12,808 nt of DNA from Gryganskiella cystojenkinii. Taxonomy: Eukaryota; Mortierellomycota; Mortierellomycetes; Mortierellales; Mortierellaceae. The position numbers and the translations under genes are program-made. Under the pieces are notes generated by a model. That model ran no database searches, was not told the DNA's origin, and saw only the letters and a program-made list of their open reading frames with translations. Below, piece by piece: positions 1 to 8,841 of the stretch. How positions within the stretch are numbered: position 1 is the first letter of the stretch; every line of letters starts with the position of its first letter. Location: assembly GCA_015852425.1 (NCBI GenBank), contig JAAAIG010001007.1, positions 1 to 12,808 on the forward strand. The letters run 5' to 3'.

Positions 1-95
1 AGGCTAAGCCATCCTTGGTGTCATTACTTTGTTTACCACGTTGTTTTACTAACTTGTTCAATTTTTTTTGGGAATAGGTGACCTGCTCTGTAGGA

Positions 96-114
96 TTAGG
101 TTATTAAACCCTAA
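96..114. promoter_or_regulatory. Telomere-box-like element (TTAGG...AAACCCTAA)
   Basis: TTAGG at 96-100 faces AAACCCTAA at 106-114, forming an imperfect inverted repeat of telomere-type sequence. In some fungi, Tbf1-type factors bind TTAGGG-like sites in promoters of ribosomal protein and ribosome-biogenesis genes, and plants use similar telo-boxes in translation genes. A role here is inference. The element lies about 420 bp before the start codon and could equally belong to an upstream gene. Confidence 0.25.
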
Positions 115-354
115 GTAGATATGCTAGAGACAAAATCCTCGCTCGGCTGGCTTATGAAATGGACAAAAAGAGAGCAAAAGACAGATATACCGGTTACTAA
201 ACCACAGCGCCAACCGGAAAAAGACCTTGTATCGTGTGTGTCTTAATCCGCGCCTGCGATGTTGCCATCGTACTCTGGTTCACTCTGCTCGTAAGACTAG
301 GCTCAGAGATAGGGAGACACGAAAAAAAAAAAAAAAATTGTGGCGAACTTAAAA

Positions 355-362
355 TCACGTGA
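355..362. promoter_or_regulatory. TCACGTGA palindrome (E-box, bHLH/Cbf1-type site)
   Basis: This is a perfect 8-bp palindrome with the CACGTG core bound by bHLH factors such as Cbf1. It lies 169 bp before the RPA135 start codon, a plausible promoter distance. Caution: CACGTG occurs three times in this window (here, 5351 inside a coding exon, and 8095), about what chance predicts for 12.8 kb. Confidence 0.3.
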
Positions 363-493
363 GCAAACAGAGTGACTGCTGTTGCTTAGCGAGAAAGAAA
401 AAAAGAAAAACGTAAACAGTGCAATCTGTGTGTCCAAAAAAAAAGTCCATTGAAGGAGAGGGTCATTTCATTTTCTCTTCTTTCATTGAATCC

Positions 494-514
494 ATGGTCC
501 CTCGCCTCCCTTAA
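494..514 (+). other. Possible six-codon upstream ORF before RPA135
   Basis: ATG at 494-496 is followed by five sense codons and TAA at 512-514, encoding MVPRLP. It ends 16 nt before the main start codon. The main ATG has the favourable A at -3, whereas this one has T at -3 and G at +4. It matters only if the mRNA 5' end lies upstream of 494, which cannot be seen here. Confidence 0.3.
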
Positions 515-530
515 TCACACCTCCGACATC

Positions 531-3500
531 ATGCCACCACCCATTGCAAAGTTTAACACTCTGGAGCGAGAGCGGACGTTCCAGAACCCCTCGGACAAGT
601 CGTTCCAGACGCCAGCTCTGCAAGAGATGGTTGCCCCTCATATCGAGGCCTTCAATGCCCTTATGGAGTTTGGCGTTGGCAAGAAGACCGGTCTCCTCGA
701 CCTCGCTCTCCAGGACATTGGATCAAAAGCTGTCTTTGACCACCACGGTGGTGGATTCGGCAACAAGTTGTCCTGTACGTTTTATCACTTCGACACACCC
801 CTTCTCAAATCCTATCCTTCAATGTTAGCTCCAGGATTTGTTGGTCTTGTTTTGTGCGTGGGTCTCAAAAACTGATCCAGCTCTTTTTTCGTTTATCGTC
901 AATAATAGTCTGGGTCGATGAGATCACTTTGAGCAAGCCCACTCTGTCCGATAAGGAACGCAACTCGACCACGCGCCAGATCTACCCCACCGAGGTACTT
1001 TTCTCTTTCACTTTGCAACTACAAATCTCGACTGTTTGATCCGCACTCCTTTCCTACAACCCTCCTACTGACATGCTCCCATATGCTCAAAAAACCATTA
1101 GGCCAGAGAAAGATTGAACTCATACAAGGGAAAGATGCAGGCCAAGCTCGCTTGGAGAGTCAATGATGGACCTGTTGTAGTAGAGACCCGTGATTTGGGA
1201 CAGGTCCCCATCATGATCCGTTCTAACCGCTGTAACTTGCAAGGAGCTTATCCCAAGGAGTTGATTAAGCACCATGAGGAATCGGAGGAATTCGGTGGAT
1301 ACTTCTTGGTCAACGGTATCGAAAAGTTGATTCGTCTTTTGATTGTCCCCCGTCGCAACCACGTCATCGCCTTGATCCGCTCCAGTTTTACCAACCGTGG
1401 ACCTACCTACTCCACCTATGGTACCGCCATTCGCTGTACTCGACCTGATCAGACCTCGCAGACCAACACTGTCCATTACTTAACTGATGGTGGAAGCATG
1501 TTGCGTTTCGCCTGGAGAAAGCAGGAGTACTTGGTCCCGACAATGTTGGTCTTGAAGGTATATTCTCGATGCAAGCCCCCTATTTTTAAACCGTTCACTC
1601 ACGATGTCGTATGCTAAGGACATATTTGATTCTATTCTTTTTGATTTTTAGGCATTGATCGATACCTCGGATAAAGAGATCTTCGACAGTGTCATGTTGG
1701 GCGATCTGGAAAATACATTTTTGACTGACCGTGTAGAGCTTATGCTCCGTAGTTTCAAGTCCTACAACCTCCATACCCGCAAGCAGTGCTTGGCTTACTT
1801 GGGAGACAAGTTCAGAGTCGTCATGAACCTTCCCGATGATTACACAGACGTCGAGGTCGGTGAGAGTCTTTTGAGCAAAATTGTTCTCGTCCACTTGAAG
1901 AACAACAGAGACAAGTTCAATCTCTTGATGTAAGTTCTGAATGGCCAGTAATTCTGAGGATGGATGTCGACCTGTTTTTGACAGTGGTGCTGACCGTATC
2001 TTAATTCTCCTTTCAATGATAGTTTCATGATCCGCAAGGTTTATGCTTTGGTCGCTGGCGAGTGCTCCCCTGATAACCCAGATTCTCCTCAGCACCAGGA
2101 AGTTTTGTTGGGAGGACACTTGTACGGAGCCATCATCAAGGAGAAGATTGAGGATTGGTTGAACGGTATCAAGGCCCAGATTAACCAGGATGTCCGTCGC
2201 AAGGTCGCTGGAGTTGACTTCCTCAATAGTAAGTTTTAGACTTGTATATGAGATTTTTCAATTTCAACTGGACGTAAGATGTCAAAAGCTAACATACGCC
2301 CTTCCGACGACTAGACCAGTACTTCACAAAGACTCTTCAAAAGACCAGCGGACTTCAGGATGTTGGACAAAAGATGTCGTATTTCCTCGCCACCGGAAAC
2401 TTGGTCTCCAACACTGGTCTCGATTTACAGCAGGCTACTGGTTACACTATTGTCGCTGAAAAACTCAACTTTTACCGTTTCTTGGCTCATTTCCGTTGTA
2501 TCCATCGTGGTTCTTTCTTCGCCGAGTTGAAGACGACGACGGTTCGTAAGTTGCTCCCCGAAGCCTGGGGTTTCCTTTGCCCTGTCCACACCCCTGATGG
2601 TTCCCCATGTGGTCTTTTGAACCATTTGTCACATACCTGCAAGGTCATTACGCAGCCCGCTGATGTATCCCGCCTCCCCAACATCCTGGCCTCCCTTGGC
2701 GTTTCCCAGACCCTTGTCCCTGCTCGTGGACAAAAGACTGTCGTCGTTCAGCTTGATGGCCGCATTGTCGGCTACTGCTCTTCAGAGCAGGCCAAGGTTG
2801 TTGCTGATGCTCTTCGTCACTACAAGGTCTCAGGCGCTCATCAAGGCGCTATCCCTCTTGATGTCGAGTTGGGCTACGTCCCTATTTCGCACGGAGGTCA
2901 GTACCCCGGTCTTTATATCTTCTCCTCGCCCGCCCGTATGATGCGCCCCGTTCGTTACCTCCCCAACGGCAAGACTGATATGGTCGGATCCTTTGAGCAG
3001 GTCTACATGGAGATTGCTTGCATGGACGACGAGATCCGTCCTGGCGAGAGCACCCATCAGGAACTTGCCCCCACCAGCATGTTGAGTATCATCGCCAACT
3101 TGACCCCCTTCTCTGACTTTAACCAGTCTCCTCGTAACATGTACCAGTGTCAGATGGGTAAGCAGGCCATGGGTACCCCCGCAACCTCAATCAAGTACCG
3201 TACCGACAACAAGATGTACCGCCTGCAGACTGGACAGACCCCCATTGTCCGCCCTGCTCTTCACACCACCTACGGAATGGACGGATTCCCCAACGGAATG
3301 AACGCTGTCGTCGCTGTCATCTCCTACACCGGTTACGATATGGAGGACGCCATGATCTTGAACAAGTCTTCGCACGAGCGTGGATTCGGATACGGTACCA
3401 TTTACAAATCCGAGATTGTGGATTTGGGCGATTTCAGAATCCGTGGTGAGCCCGTTCTCCACCACTTTGGTATGAACCCCGATGCTCCTCGGTCTTGGAG

Positions 3501-4607
3501 AGAGAAGTTGGACAAGGACGGTTTACCCTGCATTGGTGTGACCCTCAAGGAGGGTGACCCAATCTGCGCCTATATTGATGATACGACTGGAAAGACTTCG
3601 ATCAAGAAGTACAAGGGCATGGAAGACGGTATTGTCGACGAGGTTCGTCTCTTGGGCTCTGACAACGGTGACTCTGAGCTCCAGAAGATCCACATCAAGC
3701 TTCGTATCACGCGTTCGCCTATTATCGGAGACAAGTTCTCGTCTCGTCACGGACAGAAGGGTGTCTGTTCTCAAAAGTGGCCGTCGGTCGACATGCCTTT
3801 CTCTGAGTCTGGAATCCAGCCCGATGTTATCATCAACCCTCACGCTTTCCCCTCCCGTATGACCATCGGAATGTTTGTCGAGAGTTTGGCAGGAAAGAGT
3901 GGAGCGTTGCACGGTATGGCTCAGGATGCTACTCCTTTTACCTACAATGAGACCTTCACGGCCGCTGATTATTTCGGAGAGCAGCTCAAGGCCGCTGGTT
4001 ACAACTACCACGGAAACGAGCCCATGTACAGTGGTATCACAGGCGAGGAGTTCAAGGTCGACATTTATCTCGGAGTAAGTTTACATGGATATTTTCTTTT
4101 ATTCTTTGACGACGTTGGAACTTGGTTTTGTTCGATATGACAAGAGATGCTAATTTTTTTTGGCTATTTTATTACCAAACCACATAGGTCGTTTACTACC
4201 AACGTCTTCGTCACATGGTTTCTGACAAGTACCAGGTGCGTACGACAGGACCTGTGCACAACCTTACCATGCAGCCTGTGAAGGGTCGTAAGCGTGCCGG
4301 TGGTATCCGTTTCGGAGAGATGGAGCGTGATTCGCTTCTGGCTCACGGAGTTTCGTACTTGTTGCAGGATCGTCTGATGAACTGCTCGGATTACTCGATT
4401 TGCAACATCTGTACAAAGTGTGGCAGTATCACCTCAACGATCTCGACGCACTCAGCATCATCACTATCGAACACGCGCGAAATTGAGTGCAGAACCTGTC
4501 AGACGGGCACGGGTATCGACCAGGTCCCGATCCCCTACGTCTTTAGATACCTTGCGACCGAGTTGATGAGCATGGGCATCAAGGTGACTCTCAAGACGCA
4601 ACCATAG
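531..4607 (+). CDS. RPA135: RNA polymerase I second-largest subunit (Rpa135/Rpa2/POLR1B)
   Basis: This is the beta-like subunit of RNA polymerase I, which pairs with Rpa190 to form the active centre that transcribes 35S/45S pre-rRNA in the nucleolus. Exons: 531-774, 909-994, 1102-1557, 1652-1929, 2023-2228, 2315-4074, 4188-4607. They join to 1149 aa; yeast Rpa135 is about 1200. Visible family signatures include the N-terminal FNTLERERTF, the RPDQTSQTN stretch, the lobe segment GECSPDNPDSPQHQEVLLGG, and GFLCPVHTPDGSPCGLLNH. Near residues 761-769 YTGYDMEDA carries the acidic pair E767/D768 close to the catalytic site. GDKFSSRHGQKG lies at 895-906, GRKRAGGIRFGEMERD at 1043-1058, and a C-terminal zinc ribbon has C1085, C1088, C1111 and C1114. 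The ATG at 531 was chosen for its A at -3 and because family similarity begins directly after it. The segment between the zinc ribbon and the final IPYVFRYL-like block is much shorter than in yeast. Exon joins are inferred from splice consensus plus family alignment from memory. Confidence 0.96.
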
Positions 4608-4883
4608 ACTGGGTAGTACTTTCCATCTTAATCATTTTCTCCTTTTTTTCCTTGTTTTGAACCCATTTTCATTTCATTATCATAAAAAAACACCATTTGC
4701 ATATCTGTAAAATGGCATTTGAAGTGGCGTTTGTTGGGTTGGATGCAACAAAGGGCCTTGTCCACAGACAAATGTGGCACAAGGACAACAGACAGAGCTT
4801 TTTTCTTTCTTTCTAGCGATCTGTCCCACGATCTCCGGTTCGAAAAGGTTATTTTTTTTTGAGCTGAGTCAGAACCCACGGCA

Positions 4884-4892
<9 letters not shown>

Positions 4893-4918
<26 letters not shown>
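4893..4918 (+). repeat. (GA)13 microsatellite
   Basis: Thirteen uninterrupted GA dinucleotides follow an A10 tract and run into further purine-rich sequence. It lies about 260 bp before the FPGS start. Purine tracts of this kind are length-variable; a GAGA-type promoter role is possible but not shown. Confidence 0.95.
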
Positions 4919-4923
<5 letters not shown>

Positions 4924-5007
4924 GGAACGGAGAATGCGGAGAGGGAGAGAAACCTTTTTTTTTCGGGTCCAGAAGGAGATCAACGGAGTCGTTGAACGCT
5001 TTTGTAG

Positions 5008-5043
5008 CATCTATCCATCCATCGATCTATCGATCCATCCATT
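5008..5043 (+). repeat. Degenerate NATC tetranucleotide array (nine units)
   Basis: Nine consecutive four-base units follow the pattern NATC (catc, tatc, catc, catc, gatc, tatc, gatc, catc, catt). It looks like a decayed microsatellite in the probable FPGS promoter or leader. Confidence 0.8.
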
Positions 5044-5174
5044 CGGTGACATTTAATTGAGATTCACTTTTCCCTTCTGTTTCTTTATCTCTTCTTTTCG
5101 ACTCTGTCCACGACAACGTAAACAAAAAAAAAAACAATCTTAAATCCCTCTGACAAATTCCACTTCAACGCGCC

Positions 5175-7937
5175 ATGTTCATTGTCCGCCAAAGGACTTT
5201 TTGTTGCAGCAGCCGTACCCCAGCCTTGTCGTCCTCTTCTTTGTCCTCTTCCTCTTCTTTGCGCACACAACGCTCGCTTGGCCCAACAACTACGACGCCA
5301 TCTCGACCACTGCAATTACGGCCACTGCACCATCACCCAACTGGCATTGACACGTGCGCCCCAACGACAACAAGAAACCCCTGCTCGCATCTTTATTCTT
5401 CCTCTTCCTCCTCTTCTTCTTTTCCTTCGTCTTTGCTTTCTTTGTCATCTCTCTCATCCTCCCCTTCTTCCTTCTCTTTCTCTTCATCCGCTCGACGACC
5501 ACTCCTCGCCCGAGCGACAACAGGATCCTCTCGGACACCAAGGCATCTCTCAAGCTTGACTGCATCTCGACTGATCAGACCCTTCACTACATTCTCTCCC
5601 AGCTTCAGAGAACAGGCTCAGACCGTGGACTATTACCCTCAACTCGACCCTCGTATCAAAACCTTTTCTAAACCAATGCCTCGCTCATACGCTGTACGTC
5701 TTCAATTGTTATCTCGATACCGCAGGTTGTTCGCTTAAGCTAGGGCATATAGAGACTAAACGCGTTAATGATACTCTTTGATCCAAATTTCTTAATTGAT
5801 AGGATGCTGTTGACAAGCTCAACGGTCTCCAGACCAACTTTGCGGTACTGGACGCTGTTCGCAAATCAGGAGGAAGCTCAAACAAGAATGCTTTGCCAGA
5901 AATGATCGACTTTGTTGTCAGGAGCGGATACAACGTAAGCGCGCGATCACAATTACTCTCTTTCTCTCAGGACTTGTTGTAACTCTGGGACTGATCCATC
6001 CTTTTGCCAATTTCTTCCTTTCCTTTCCTTTCCAAATCCTTTGTAGCCAGAGGACTTTGATGACCTCAACATGATCCATGTCACAGGCACAAAGGGAAAG
6101 GGCTCCACTTGTGCCCTGACAGAGTCCATCCTCCGTTCTTATGAGGGCAAGAAGAGCCTGAAGACTGGTAACGTGTCTGACTCTTGATACATGGGTCGTT
6201 GAGAGAGAGAGAGCGATTTCAAGGGGAAACGACAGAGGGATAAAATATTAATATGGGAAAAATAGACACTCCTTGAATTGTACGATCCCTCAATTGACCT
6301 TTTGTTCTCTTCACGATTATCTGTCAATCAATAGGTCTTTACACTTCGCCTCATCTTATGGAGGTCAGAGAAAGAATCCGGATCAATGGAGCGCCCATCA
6401 GCAAAGAGTTGTTTGCAAAGTACTTTTTCGAGATTTGGGACCGTCTTGATTCCACAGGAGTATGTCTTTTCTTCCCCCCTTTCTCTTTTTTACGTCCCGA
6501 TAACGATCTTCAGAATTGCGTGACCAAATGCATTGGTTTTGACTGCGTTTTCTTGTTGCTCCGCTGCTTAACTTTATTTCGTCTTTTTAATTCATCCAAC
6601 AGGACAAGTCAAAACCAGGTTACTTTAGATACTTGACCGTCTTGGCATTCCATGTGTTCAAGCAGGAAAAGGTCGATGTCGCGATTCTGGAGGTCGGTGT
6701 CGGTGGTGCTTATGATTCGACCAACATTATCAAGACGCCTGTGGTCTGTGGTGTGGCTGCTCTGGGCATAGATCATGTCTCGGTTTTGGGAAACACGCTG
6801 GGCGAGATTGCATGGAACAAGGGTGGTATCTTTAAGAACAAGGTACCTGCGTTCACGTCGCCACAACCTACCGAGGGGTTGGATGTTTTAAAGAACCGTG
6901 CAACAGAGTTGGGTGTAAGTCACTTCATAGAGCCCATACGGAGAGACCGAACGTAGATGGCCTATCTTTTTTTTTATTTTTTTTTATTTTATTTTTTTCC
7001 AAACTGTTATTAATAACAGTATTTCTAATTTGTATAGGCCTCGCTTCAAATCGCGCCTGGGTTCTCAGAGGAGGAGATCAAAAATGTCAAGATTGGACTT
7101 GCAGGGAAACATCAGATCGCCAATGCTGCTTTGGCAACAGCCATGTGCCGTACGTGGATCGAAAAGGTTCTGGGAGAAAAGATTGGCGAGATCGGATCGA
7201 CTCTTCCAAGGTCCTTTATCAGAGGACTCGAGAACGCGCGTTGGCCTGGACGTGGTCAGATCTTGATCCGGGATGATAAGCCCAAGATCACTTGGTTCTT
7301 TGACGGTGCTCATACTGCCGAGAGCATTCGCGTATGCGCAGATTGGTTCAAGGACGCCAGCAATGCCAACAAGCATGGGTAAGAAGATGCGCAGTGTTCA
7401 CTTTCTTATTGTTTTTGTTCGTGCAACATTGTGAGAATATTTGACTCATTTTTTGCTCTCGATCTCCTCTTTGCTGCGGGGCTTTATCCGTTTTACGTTT
7501 TTGTTAGGTCTGTAAAGAAGGTTTTGGTGTTCAACTGCACAGGGCCAAGAGACGGCGACGCTTTGCTGGGACCTTTGGCTCAAGTCCAGTCAGACGTGAA
7601 GTTTGATCAGGCCGTGTTTACGCCTGCGATCACTTTTGCCTCCAACACGTACAAGGGTGATCTCGTCAACAATAATGCGCAGTTGGATCTGGAGCTAAAG
7701 ACACAAAAGACACTGGCTCAGTGCTGGGTCAAGCAGGTTGATCTGGCAGGTCGCGCCGAGGGATCATTAGAGACCAAGACGACAGTGTTGCCCTCGATCG
7801 AGCATACTGTCAACTGGATCGATGATTTCTGCAAGACCGAGACTGGCACGGGAGTGGATCAAGTCCAGGTCTTGGTCACGGGCAGCTTGCACCTTGTTGG
7901 TGGTGTGCAGAGTGTGTTGGGTTGCGATGTCATTTAA
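5175..7937 (+). CDS. MET7: Folylpolyglutamate synthase with mitochondrial-type N-terminus
   Basis: This enzyme adds gamma-linked glutamates to tetrahydrofolates using ATP, which traps folates in cell and mitochondrion and supports one-carbon and methionine metabolism. Exons: 5175-5693, 5803-5934, 6047-6167, 6335-6459, 6603-6914, 7038-7378, 7508-7937 (659 aa). Mur-ligase/FolC signatures: P-loop VTGTKGKGST (229-238), LYTSPHL (259-265), EVGVGGAYDSTN (330-341), GIDH followed by EIAWNKGGIFK, the DGAHT motif (492-496) opening the C-terminal domain, and VTGSLHLVGG near the end. Yeast Met7 (about 548 aa) and human FPGS (about 587) are shorter. The excess is an N-terminal extension of about 150 residues with 16 Arg, no Lys and one acidic residue in its first 145, plus a poly-Ser stretch at about 75-105, like a mitochondrial presequence. 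The start at 5175 has G at -3; the next Met in frame is M168, just before the conserved core. The core is certain; the N-terminus is less so, because CT-rich sequence keeps frames open by composition. Confidence 0.94.
5676..5678 (+). other. Candidate second start codon of FPGS (cytosolic form)
   Basis: Met168 lies in the same frame as the ATG at 5175. Starting here would give a 492-aa protein that begins about six residues before the conserved DAVDKLNGLQ block and lacks the whole presequence. No ATG occurs in any frame between 5178 and 5675. Context is weak (C at -3). Mammalian FPGS makes mitochondrial and cytosolic forms from alternative starts; the same arrangement here is inference. Confidence 0.4.
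7003..7020. repeat. 18-bp perfect palindrome in FPGS intron 5
   Basis: ACTGTTATTAATAACAGT equals its own reverse complement. It lies in the intron at 6915-7037, directly after a long T/A-rich tract and 16 nt before the 3' splice-site AG (7036-7037). In RNA it could fold as a seven-pair stem with a TTAA loop. It contains an upstream AG (7018-7019). Confidence 0.85.
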
Positions 7938-8094
7938 GACGCGCAGTCCAGCTGGAGGGGATGGGGTTCTATCTTTTGTTATTTGAGTACACTCCTAGAC
8001 TAGCTATGACTTTGATGACCATGTGTTCAACGACCCACCAAAAAAAAAAAAAAACTCTTGCGTCACCGAAACTGAAAATGGCGCAGGTTTGAGT

Positions 8095-8100
8095 CACGTG
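8095..8100. promoter_or_regulatory. CACGTG E-box upstream of the chromodomain gene
   Basis: The CACGTG core lies in GTCACGTGTCC, about 160 bp before the weak TATA-like sequence and 742 bp before the start codon. Position suits a promoter element, but one such hexamer per 4 kb is expected by chance. Confidence 0.2.
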
Positions 8101-8207
8101 TCCATAGGCGATTTTTTTTTTTTGGAATTTCGAAAGGAAAGTCAAAAAAAAGACGCGCCCACACAGCGCAGAGAGAGTGAGAGGGACCCAAAAAAGCGAA
8201 GTCGAGA

Positions 8208-8336
8208 ATGACCCCGTCTCTCTCTTTCATCCCTAAGCTTCCGTTCGCAAAAAACTACATATACTCGACATTTAGCCCAACAATTCTAATTGTCATCATC
8301 TCGGCCCTTCTTGATCGGATCCTCGGGGGTACCTAA
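8208..8336 (+). other. Small ATG ORF (42 aa) with a hydrophobic segment, doubtful
   Basis: ATG at 8208-8210 opens 42 codons ending at TAA 8334-8336. The product would have a short polar start and a hydrophobic stretch (TILIVIISALL) able to span a membrane. It could be an upstream ORF of the chromodomain gene or a microprotein, but it overlaps the TATA-like sequence at 8257, so it may lie wholly or partly upstream of the transcription start. I recognise no family. Chance is a strong alternative. Confidence 0.15.
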
Positions 8337-8429
8337 TCATAATCACTTTAGCCTTCATCATAGTCCTATAACACCACCACCCACCGCATTCCTCATCGCT
8401 CCTTTACCTCACCTACGCACACACTCAAA

Positions 8430-8441
8430 CCCCCCCCCCCC
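8430..8441 (+). repeat. C12 homopolymer in probable 5' leader
   Basis: Twelve consecutive C residues follow CTCAAA in a CA/CT-rich stretch. It is probably in the transcribed leader of the chromodomain gene. Homopolymers of this length are prone to length error in sequencing and in replication. Confidence 0.9.
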
Positions 8442-8490
8442 ACAGCACAGTCCGTAGTCAGGTTCACGCCCTCTTCGAAGACGGCTCCGA

Positions 8491-8749
8491 GTAAGTTTTC
8501 CCTTGGCACATTGAGATTATGTATAGTCTAAAAACATATCATCATATGATACCCATAAAGTCGTTCTTGTCTCTTCCTCTACAGAGGAGATTTTGATGTT
8601 ATTATTTTCGTTACTAGGGCAGCCACAGTGGGTGGTCGGCGCAGGTTCTAGACCGAGTACTTATTAATTTTCTTTTACTTTCCTTATTGTTCCCGAACCC
8701 ATTGTCTTGTCTTCCGTCTAGGCTTTCCTTTTTTTTTTCTTTTTTTTAG
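8491..8749 (+). other. Probable 5'-UTR intron of the chromodomain gene
   Basis: A consensus GTAAGT donor begins at 8491. A strong polypyrimidine run ends in TTTTTTTAG at 8749; a shorter alternative acceptor is TACTAG at 8617. The three ATGs between 8340 and the start codon at 8842 (8519, 8546, 8596) all fall inside either version of the intron, so splicing leaves a leader free of upstream AUGs. No transcript data are available to confirm it. Confidence 0.55.
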
Positions 8750-8841
8750 ACCGGACAGCGGGGGCGTTTATCAGTTCAATCTTTTTAAGGACTAACGGAT
8801 CTGTTCTCGACCGGGCATAACCATCCTAAAAAAAACAAAAA

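Larger units (their letters stand above)
1..530. other. Upstream region of the RNA polymerase I subunit gene
   Basis: No convincing coding region is visible here on either strand. The stretch may contain the tail of an upstream transcript and the promoter and leader of the gene starting at 531. It holds a telomere-box-like element (96-114), a run of 15 or more A residues near 322-337, a TCACGTGA palindrome (355-362), further A-rich tracts and a six-codon upstream ORF (494-514). I see no clear TATA box, and the transcription start cannot be placed from sequence alone. Confidence 0.6.
4608..5174. other. Spacer between RPA135 and FPGS (3' end plus promoter/leader)
   Basis: No coding region is supported. 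The first part is T-rich, consistent with a 3' UTR, but has no AATAAA; CATAAAAAA near 4681 is a weak variant. The second half is highly simple sequence: A and T tracts, a (GA)13 run, a degenerate NATC tetranucleotide array, then a pyrimidine-rich stretch and A-rich leader. There is no ATG between about 4936 and the FPGS start at 5175, so the probable leader is free of upstream AUGs. Confidence 0.6.
7938..8841. other. Spacer and leader before the chromodomain gene
   Basis: The FPGS 3' flank comes first, without AATAAA. Next are a long A tract (about 8040-8054), a CACGTG site (8095-8100), a T tract, purine-rich DNA, a weak TATA-like ACATATACT (8257-8265), a C12 run (8430-8441) and a probable leader intron (8491-8749). 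No large coding region is supported on either strand; a 42-codon ATG ORF at 8208-8336 is noted separately. Confidence 0.6.

Noticed and set aside
450..530. N-terminal extension of RPA135 upstream of 531
   Set aside because: The open frame has no ATG upstream of 531 (it opens at a TTG), and family similarity begins after 531.
1120..2119. Minus-strand open frames across RPA135 exons 3-5
   Set aside because: The plus strand encodes a clear RNA polymerase subunit here; the minus frames have no recognisable domain and cross its introns.
3523..4011. 162-codon minus-strand open frame inside RPA135 exon 6
   Set aside because: It is a shadow of a highly conserved coding exon, with no family resemblance of its own.
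5351..5356. CACGTG inside FPGS exon 1
   Set aside because: It lies in coding sequence, and three such hexamers in 12.8 kb is the chance expectation.
5290..5587. Minus-strand frames rich in Lys/Arg/Glu
   Set aside because: They are the complement of the CT-rich, Ser-coding part of FPGS exon 1; their low complexity is a composition effect.
8023..8211. 62-codon plus-strand frame in the spacer after FPGS
   Set aside because: It is made of Lys/Arg/Glu codons from A-rich tracts, has no domain, and overlaps the promoter region.
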